Source of the DNA: Avibacterium volantium
GTDB lineage: Bacteria > Pseudomonadota > Gammaproteobacteria > Enterobacterales > Pasteurellaceae
Assembly (NCBI RefSeq): GCF_900635775.1
Contig: NZ_LR134167.1
Span: 1,645,001 to 1,709,000, forward strand
Direction: 5' to 3'
DNA length: 64,000 nt
In this document: piece after piece, positions 58,858-64,000 of the stretch
Numbering within the stretch: the first letter of the stretch is position 1
Layout: every line of letters starts with the position of its first letter
Program-made: the position numbers and the translations under genes
The notes under the pieces: generated by a model
Told to the model about the DNA's origin: nothing
What the model saw: the letters and a program-made list of their open reading frames with translations, nothing else
Databases searched by the model: none

Positions 58858-59653
58858 TTAATTCAAGGACTGAGTTCTGTATTCCACAGGGCTTAGTCCT
58901 TTGAGCTTCACTTGAATACGCTCATTGTTGTAGTAATGAATGTACTCGTGAATCACTTTTTCAAGCTGTTCAAAGGTTTCAAACCGCTTGCCAAAGTAAC
59001 ATTCCGTCTTCAATCGCCCGAAAAAGCTTTCCATCGCACCATTATCAAGGCAATTACCTTTTCTCGACATACTTTGCTTAATACCGTATTTTTTCAATAT
59101 CTCCTGATAACCAACCATTTGATACTGCCATCCTTGGTCGGAATGCAGTATCGGTTTTTCCCCCGCTAATCGGTTCACCGCCTGGGTCAACATTCTGGTT
59201 ATCTGCTCAAAATTCGGACTTCTCGCCACATCATAAGCAATAATTTCGTTATTAAACAAGTCTTTAATCGGTGATAAATACACTTTGCCTTCCGCACATT
59301 TGAACTCGGTGATATCCGTTACCCACTTCTCATTCGGCATCGTTGCCGTAAAATCCCGTTGCAACAGATTATCGGCAATGTGTCCCACTTTGCCTTGGTA
59401 AGAACGATATTTTCTCTGCTTACTTTTTCCTTTTAACCCCCAAACGTTGCATTATCGCTTGCACCCTTTTGTGGTTGATAATCAAGTATTTCCTTAATTC
59501 CAAGGTAATTCGACGATAACCATAATTTTCGTCATTTTTGCGATAAATTTCCTCTATTTTCTGTGAAATCGCTACATTTTTATCCGACTTTGGCTTGAGA
59601 TGATAAAAGAACGAACTGCGTGCCAATCCGATTAGCCTGAGTAACAATTCCAA
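58858..59653 (-). pseudogene. IS150-type orfB transposase, frameshifted
   Basis: The N-terminal part (to 59420) encodes LIGLARSSFFYHLKPKSDK and NYGYRRITLELRK (HTH_21); the C-terminal part (from about 59430) has the integrase core: [17 protein letters not shown] and [14 protein letters not shown] give the DDE triad. The frames are joined by deleting one base in the run of five C at 59437-59441 (plus strand), which restores [20 protein letters not shown]. The element is therefore probably inactive unless a sequencing error explains the run. Confidence 0.8.
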
Positions 59654-60015
59654 CGGGAAACGCGAGCGTAAGGCATTTACGATGACGGCTTTTTCTGCAT
59701 TTTTTGTTGGTTGAGTTCCTGCAACTTTTTTAGCATTGCATTCTCCGCTTCTAATTCCAAAATTCGGTAACGCAAGCGTTCTTCTTCTGTTTTGGGCGTT
59801 GGTGGCATTTTAGGTGAGTTGAGTTTCATACTTGGACGACCTTTAGGTTTGAGTAATAACCCATCTATACCTTGTTTTTCAAAGCGTTGCAACCATTGAC
59901 TAATTATCCCTGAACTGGGGATATCAAAGCGAAAGCAGGCGGCTTCAGCGGAGCACTGGCCTTTTTTGATAGCTTGAATAACCTTTAATTTAAACTCAAC
60001 AGAATAATATCGTTT

Positions 60016-60728
60016 GGGGCTGTAGTAGATTAGCCCTAAATTTCACACCATTTTCGCAATATTTTTAACTGCTCTTTTGGTGTCCCAAAGTTAAACCGAA
60101 ATTCACATTCCTTCAAGAATAAAGGAAAGTTTTTTCGGTTAATTCCATTATATTTTCGCAGTATCCGCTTCGCCTGATTCCAAAAATTTTCAATGCCATT
60201 AATATGATTTTGTTTCACCGCAAATAGCTCGGAATGATTGATTCGTTCGTGGTGAAATTCACTCACATCAAGCGCATCATAACTGCGATAAGTGTCCGTA
60301 TGAACCCAGCTATCAGGCTTGATTTTTCTTTTAATAACAGGGAGTAATGTTTCATTCTTGGTGTTTTCAACCACAACAGTAAATACCTTTCCTTGTCGTT
60401 TTAGTAACCCAAAAACAGCAACTTTTCCAGCCGCTCCTCGTCCTCGTTTTCCCTTTCGATGACCACCAAAATAGCTTTCGTCTAGTTCAATTTCCCCCTC
60501 AAAAATCTCGTTAACTTCAAGGGATAAATGATAGCCAATCACAAGCCTGATTTTATGGTAGAACAAAGCGGCTGTATTCGGTTGAATATCTAGCAAATTT
60601 GCTGCCGTTCTTGCAGTAACTTCTGCGACAAAAAACTCAAGCAGTTTTTTCTGTATGGATTTCTTTAATTTACAATATGTTATCTTCATTTTTGTAGTAT
60701 AGCATTGTTGCTAATCTACTACAGCCCC
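60016..60728 (-). mobile_element. IS1595-family insertion sequence, copy 3, nested
   Basis: 713 bp, three longer than copies 1 and 2, with the same GGGGCTGTAGTAGATTAGC ends and a perfect 8-bp target duplication TATCGTTT (60008-60015 and 60729-60736). The target is orfA of the IS150-type element. Confidence 0.95.
60036..60689 (-). CDS. IS1595-family transposase, copy 3
   Basis: 217 residues, differing from copies 1 and 2 by an extra Ile in TLLPVIKRKIK, and by Asn for Ser (NTKNET) and His for Tyr (WVHTDTY). The divergent IS at 24868 also has two residues at the extra site (LLPIIREQ), so copy 3 probably has the ancestral form and copies 1 and 2 share a 3-bp deletion. The DDE domain is complete. 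Confidence 0.94.
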   Translation of the reverse strand: MKITYCKLKKSIQKKLLEFFVAEVTARTAANLLDIQPNTAALFYHKIRLVIGYHLSLEVNEIFEGEIELDESYFGGHRKGKRGRGAAGKVAVFGLLKRQGKVFTVVVENTKNETLLPVIKRKIKPDSWVHTDTYRSYDALDVSEFHHERINHSELFAVKQNHINGIENFWNQAKRILRKYNGINRKNFPLFLKECEFRFNFGTPKEQLKILRKWCEI

Positions 60729-61037
60729 TATCGTTTTTTACCTAACACAGCTAATCCATTGATTCCATTATGATTAAATTTCGCAATCCAACGTGCTAAC
60801 GTGCTTTGGGGAAGCTGAAAATACTGGCGAGTAAGCGAACGGTTTTTTCCATTTTGATGATAAAAGTCGAGCACTTGTTGTTTGAAACGTTGAGTATATT
60901 TAGTCATAAAAAATCTGCACCTTAATCAATTGGTTGTTTAGTCCAACTTTTGGGGTGCAGATCAATTTTTCACCACATTTTTTTCGTATCAATAAAATGT
61001 TTCCTAGCAGGAAAAACACCTTTTCCAATAATAGGTA

Positions 61038-61064
61038 TTGGCACGTTTTAGCTTGTGGTACAAT
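61038..61064 (+). promoter_or_regulatory. Possible promoter of the glucose dehydrogenase-like gene
   Basis: TTGGCA (61038-61043), 15-bp spacer, and an extended -10 TGGTACAAT ending at 61064. The spacer is short, so the extended -10 would carry the promoter. Confidence 0.4.
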
Positions 61065-61095
61065 CCGCGCACTTTTTTAACCTTAGGAGAAAATA

Positions 61096-62484
61096 ATGAA
61101 AAAATTAGCTTTTGCAGGGGCATTATTTGCTTTTGCAACAACAAGTGCCAGTGCCATTGATGTGGTCAGCAAAGATGGCAAGGTGGATTTTGGTTCACGT
61201 TTTGAAGCAACGGTTATCACTAACAATGTTGATGGCGGTTGGGAGATGATTTGGGGGCCGAAAGAGCAACTTTGGCTAACAGAACGAGCAGGCAGAAATA
61301 TCGTCAGCATTGATCCAAAAACCGGTGAGAAAACCGTGTTGTATCATTTTGCTAATGCTTATGAGAAATTCCCACATCAAGGCGTGTTAGGGTTAGCCTT
61401 AGAACCAAATTTTGATGCAGGTGAGCCTTATGCTTATGCGGCTTATACTTATGTTGATGGCGAGAAAAAATTCGCTCGTATTGTACGCTTAACCTATGAT
61501 GTGAAAGCCAATAAATTAGGCGATGAGCAAATTGTGATTGACCACATTATCGCAGGCGTGGATCACAATGCAGGACGCATTAAATTCGGCCCAGATGGCA
61601 AACTTTATTACACCACAGGTGATTTAGGTTATAACCAAGGTAAACACGTTTGTGATGAAATCACTTCACAAAAATTGCCAACGGCTGAACAAGTGAAAAA
61701 TCACGATCACAGTGCTTATAACGGCAAAACCTTGCGTATCAACAAAGATGGTTCAATCCCTGATGATAACCCTGTAATTAAAGGCGTGAAAAGCCACGTT
61801 TATACTTATGGACACCGCAATCCACAAGGTTTAGTGTGGGTGGGTAATCACCTTTATAGCACAGAGCAAGGCCCATCAAGTGATGATGAATTGAACAAAC
61901 TTGAAGCGGGTGGAAACTACGGTTGGCCACACGTTGCAGGCTTTAAAGATGATTTAGCCTATGTTTATGCAAATTATTCTGCGGCGGTAAATTGTCCGAC
62001 AGTGAAATATGATCCGAATGTGATCCCTGAAGGCGTGCCAACGCAAAAAGAAACAGATTATAAAGAGCCAGTGGTTGATCCGGTGAAAACCTTTTTCACG
62101 GTGAACAATGACTACAATTACACCAACGCCACTTGTGGTAAATTGGCTTATATTTGCTGGCCAACTATTGCCCCGGGTAATGCGGTATATTATCCGAAAG
62201 ACGGCGTTATTCCTGAGTTCCGTAATTCATTATTATTAGCAACCTATAAGAGCGGTTCAATTTATCAAGTAAAAATGAATGAAGATGCAAGCAATGTGCA
62301 AGGGGACACAGGAAAATATTTCACCAGTGCAAACCGTTATCGCAATGCGTTAGTGAGTCCTGATACTCGTAAAATCTATGTGGTAACAGACAATATGGGG
62401 AACGGTCGTCAGTTAGATGACACGCCAACATCAAAAATGGCAAACCCAGGATCAATTATTGTGTTTGAATATATCGGTCAATAA
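61096..62484 (+). CDS. Soluble PQQ-dependent glucose dehydrogenase homologue (GdhB type)
   Basis: 462 residues with a signal peptide (1-20). It aligns by eye along its whole length with the soluble glucose dehydrogenase of Acinetobacter calcoaceticus: LWLTERAGRNIVSIDPKTGEK; VDHNAGRIKFGPDGKLYYTTGD (catalytic His); YGHRNPQGLVW; STEQGPSSDDELNKLEAGGNYGWPHVAG; CGKLAYICWPT; and LATYKSG and NRYRNALVSPD, which supply the PQQ-binding Lys and Arg. It would oxidise aldoses in the periplasm with PQQ. No PQQ biosynthesis gene is in the window. The start has TAGGAG 6 bp upstream; the IS150-type element ends 131 bp before it. Confidence 0.88.
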   Translation: MKKLAFAGALFAFATTSASAIDVVSKDGKVDFGSRFEATVITNNVDGGWEMIWGPKEQLWLTERAGRNIVSIDPKTGEKTVLYHFANAYEKFPHQGVLGLALEPNFDAGEPYAYAAYTYVDGEKKFARIVRLTYDVKANKLGDEQIVIDHIIAGVDHNAGRIKFGPDGKLYYTTGDLGYNQGKHVCDEITSQKLPTAEQVKNHDHSAYNGKTLRINKDGSIPDDNPVIKGVKSHVYTYGHRNPQGLVWVGNHLYSTEQGPSSDDELNKLEAGGNYGWPHVAGFKDDLAYVYANYSAAVNCPTVKYDPNVIPEGVPTQKETDYKEPVVDPVKTFFTVNNDYNYTNATCGKLAYICWPTIAPGNAVYYPKDGVIPEFRNSLLLATYKSGSIYQVKMNEDASNVQGDTGKYFTSANRYRNALVSPDTRKIYVVTDNMGNGRQLDDTPTSKMANPGSIIVFEYIGQ

Positions 62485-62500
62485 TTCTTCTTTCAAATAG

Positions 62501-62543
62501 AAAAAGTGCGGTGAAAAATTGAAAAAATTTCACCGCACTTTTT
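62501..62543. terminator. Bidirectional uptake-signal terminator
   Basis: AAAAAGTGCGGTGAAAAATT pairs with AAATTTCACCGCACTTTTT, between the convergent dehydrogenase-like gene and the DUF440 gene. Confidence 0.92.
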
Positions 62544-62549
62544 ATCGCA

Positions 62550-62873
62550 TTATTTTTTCCAAATAATATGATATTGGCGATCTTCTTCTTGATGAGAAAT
62601 GAGGAATTTCGCGAAAATATCGTCCATTTCGTCTTGCTCATTGACTAAGCCGATCCAAACTTCGGCATATTCTTCAGGATCAATTAGCACGCCGATTTCT
62701 TCTTCCCAATCTTCTGCGGTTTCGACAAATTCTACCGCCCCGCGTTCTTCAAATTGGAGATTAAAAAGCAGAATATCTGCAGGATCAAGATTTTCCCCAG
62801 CCATTTCAAGAAAAATATCGTAGGCAATATCAATGGCTGTATCGGGATCGAGTTTTTGTTTTTGTTCTGTCAT
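62550..62873 (-). CDS. Putative double-stranded DNA mimic protein (DUF440, HI1450-like)
   Basis: 107 residues, very acidic ([53 protein letters not shown]). Nearly the whole sequence follows the pattern of H. influenzae HI1450 and E. coli YciU; HI1450 has a structure with charges placed like DNA phosphates and can bind the histone-like protein HU. Physiological role unknown. It lies alone between two uptake-signal terminators. Confidence 0.93.
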   Translation of the reverse strand: MTEQKQKLDPDTAIDIAYDIFLEMAGENLDPADILLFNLQFEERGAVEFVETAEDWEEEIGVLIDPEEYAEVWIGLVNEQDEMDDIFAKFLISHQEEDRQYHIIWKK

Positions 62874-62932
62874 TGGTTGTCTTATTTAGGTGAAAAGGGT
62901 AGGTATCATAACATAAGAATAATGGCGAAAGA

Positions 62933-62967
62933 AAAGTGCGGTGATTTTCCACCACACTTTGTTTTTT
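62933..62967 (-). terminator. Terminator after ppc
   Basis: AAAGTGCGGTG (62933-62943) pairs with CACCACACTTT (62950-62960) apart from one C-A mismatch, just past the ppc stop. Confidence 0.7.
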
Positions 62968-62980
62968 GCTCGATTGGCTT

Positions 62981-64000
62981 TTAGCCCGTATTACGCATTC
63001 CCGCTGCGATACCTGTGATGGTGATCATCAAGGCTTGTTCAACATCAGGATTTGGATTTTCTGGGTTTTCACGCAAGCGGCGTAATAATTCCACTTGTAA
63101 TAGGTTAAGTGGGTCGGTGTAAATATTACGTAGCGCAATAGATTCGGCAATCCAAGGAAGATCAGACATTAATTGATCTTCGTGCGATAAAGACAGAATT
63201 GTTTGAATATCCGCTTTTAATTGCTCACGTAAGGACTGCCCTAAGTACCACAATTCAGGTTTCACAAGGTGCTGATCGTAATGCTCTGAAAGCCAAGTGT
63301 CGGTTTTGCTGAATACCATTTCCAACATTCCGATACGCGTGGAGAAGAATGGCCATTGTTTACACATTTCTTCGATCACATCACCTTTGCCTTGCTCAAT
63401 AGCTAAACGTACGGAAGCACCTGCGCCAAGCCAAGCTGGGAGCATTAAGCGGTTTTGCATCCACGCGAAAATCCAAGGAATGGCACGCAAACTTTCCACC
63501 CCACCATTTGGATTACGTTTTGCAGGGCGTGAACCCAATGGTAATTTTGACAGCTCTTGCTCTGGCGTCGCAGAACGGAAATAAGGCACGAAATCTTTAT
63601 CGCCACGCACCACGCCACGGTAAATTTCGCAAGACGTGGTGGAAAGCTCGTCCATCACTTCACGCCACGCCGTTTTTGGCTCTGGCGGTGGTAATAAATT
63701 GGCTTCTAAAATTGCGCTAGCGTAAAGATCTAAACTGCCCACAGCCACGGCTGATAAGCCCAGCTTAAAGCGGATCATTTCCCCTTGTTCAGTAACACGC
63801 AAGCCGTTTTTCAATGAGCGTGGTGGTTGAGAAAGTAGCGCAGCGTGTGCTGGTGCGCCACCACGTCCGATTGTGCCGCCGCGTCCGTGGAATAAGGTGA
63901 GTTCAATACCGAGTTTTTCACACAAATTCACTAGCTGTTCTTGCGCACGATATTGCGCCCAAGAAGCCGCCATCATTCCTGCGTCTTTGGCACTGTCAGA
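62981..64000 (-). CDS. ppc: Phosphoenolpyruvate carboxylase, C-terminal part (runs off the window)
   Basis: About 340 residues of a protein normally near 880; the frame is open to the window edge ([24 protein letters not shown]). The catalytic glycine-rich loop [78 protein letters not shown] and the C-terminal signature [15 protein letters not shown] are all present. It adds bicarbonate to phosphoenolpyruvate to make oxaloacetate. The 5' end lies beyond the window. Confidence 0.96.
   Translation of the reverse strand, partial: SDSAKDAGMMAASWAQYRAQEQLVNLCEKLGIELTLFHGRGGTIGRGGAPAHAALLSQPPRSLKNGLRVTEQGEMIRFKLGLSAVAVGSLDLYASAILEANLLPPPEPKTAWREVMDELSTTSCEIYRGVVRGDKDFVPYFRSATPEQELSKLPLGSRPAKRNPNGGVESLRAIPWIFAWMQNRLMLPAWLGAGASVRLAIEQGKGDVIEEMCKQWPFFSTRIGMLEMVFSKTDTWLSEHYDQHLVKPELWYLGQSLREQLKADIQTILSLSHEDQLMSDLPWIAESIALRNIYTDPLNLLQVELLRRLRENPENPNPDVEQALMITITGIAAGMRNTG

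Larger units (their letters stand above)
59677..60907 (-). pseudogene. IS150-type orfA, interrupted by IS1595 copy 3
   Basis: Before the insertion: MTKYTQRFKQQVLDFYHQNG and NRSLTRQYFQLPQSTLARW, an HTH of the IS150/IS3 orfA type. After it: YSVEFKLKVIQAIKKGQCSAEAACFRF, a second HTH, and a leucine-zipper-like end (RILELEAENAMLKKLQELNQQK). Removing the IS and one duplication restores 169 residues in frame. orfB is in the -1 frame relative to its end, as expected for programmed frameshifting. Confidence 0.8.
58823..60964 (-). mobile_element. IS150-type (IS3 family) element, degraded, with a nested IS1595 copy
   Basis: The ends are inverted repeats: TGATCTGCCCCCAAAAAGTT on the left and, on the complementary strand at the right, TGATCTGCACCCCAAAAGTT, beginning TG as in IS3. 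The outer element is about 1421 bp once the inner IS and one duplication copy are removed, the size of IS150-group elements. No target duplication is evident. It carries orfA (interrupted) and orfB (frameshifted). Confidence 0.85.

Overview
The window is 64 kb of chromosome from a member of the Pasteurellaceae. Evidence: several dozen copies of the Haemophilus-type DNA uptake signal (core AAGTGCGGT), often paired as inverted repeats that act as terminators; AT-rich sequence; and gene blocks I recall from Haemophilus influenzae and enteric bacteria: prc-proQ-letAB, ompA-ydiJ-menI-hemH, ompW-yciC-yciB-yciA-yciI, yjjI-yjjW-nupC. The genus cannot be fixed from the sequence alone. I saw no rRNA, tRNA or CRISPR array.

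Layout. 1-4.5 kb: a TAXI-type TRAP transporter (binding protein plus fused permease) and a universal stress protein, separated by a 268-bp MITE-like element that split an uptake-signal terminator. 4.5-5.2 kb: an IS1595-family IS. 5.3-10.9 kb (minus strand): gloC, mepK, ldtD, prc and proQ, i.e. glyoxalase and 3-3 peptidoglycan cross-link metabolism, tail-specific protease and RNA chaperone. 11.2-20.6 kb: letA-letB lipid transport, then parE and parC of topoisomerase IV with a copper nitrite reductase gene between them. 20.7-24.4 kb: the yjjI-yjjW glycyl radical enzyme pair and a nucleoside transporter behind a CRP-type site. 24.4-25.7 kb: a DUF4760 gene split by a second IS1595-family IS. 25.8-36 kb: YwiC-like protein, YoaB, YafD, NhaP antiporter, TcyP cystine transporter, SixA, GlmM, FolP, a DUF3298 lipoprotein, another IS1595 copy and Grx4. 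36-39 kb: LemA plus two TPM-domain proteins, then OmpA/P5. 39.5-51.7 kb: YdiJ, MenI, HemH, Dld, OmpW, YciC/B/A/I and aconitase B.

51.9-55.4 kb is the most unusual part. A consensus promoter and a TPP riboswitch lead into two paralogous AfuA-like substrate-binding proteins with a membrane metallophosphoesterase gene between them and no permease or ATPase. It looks like an uncharacterised thiamine or thiamine-phosphate scavenging locus. 55.5-58.8 kb: metC, a peroxiredoxin, a 26-residue YnhF-like membrane microprotein and purR. 58.8-61 kb: a degraded IS150-type IS with an IS1595 copy nested in it. 61-64 kb: a soluble PQQ glucose dehydrogenase homologue, the HI1450-type DUF440 protein and the 3' part of ppc, which runs off the window.

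Mobile DNA has been active recently. All four IS1595-family copies carry perfect 8-bp target duplications, one gene is split but exactly restorable, and one IS sits inside another.
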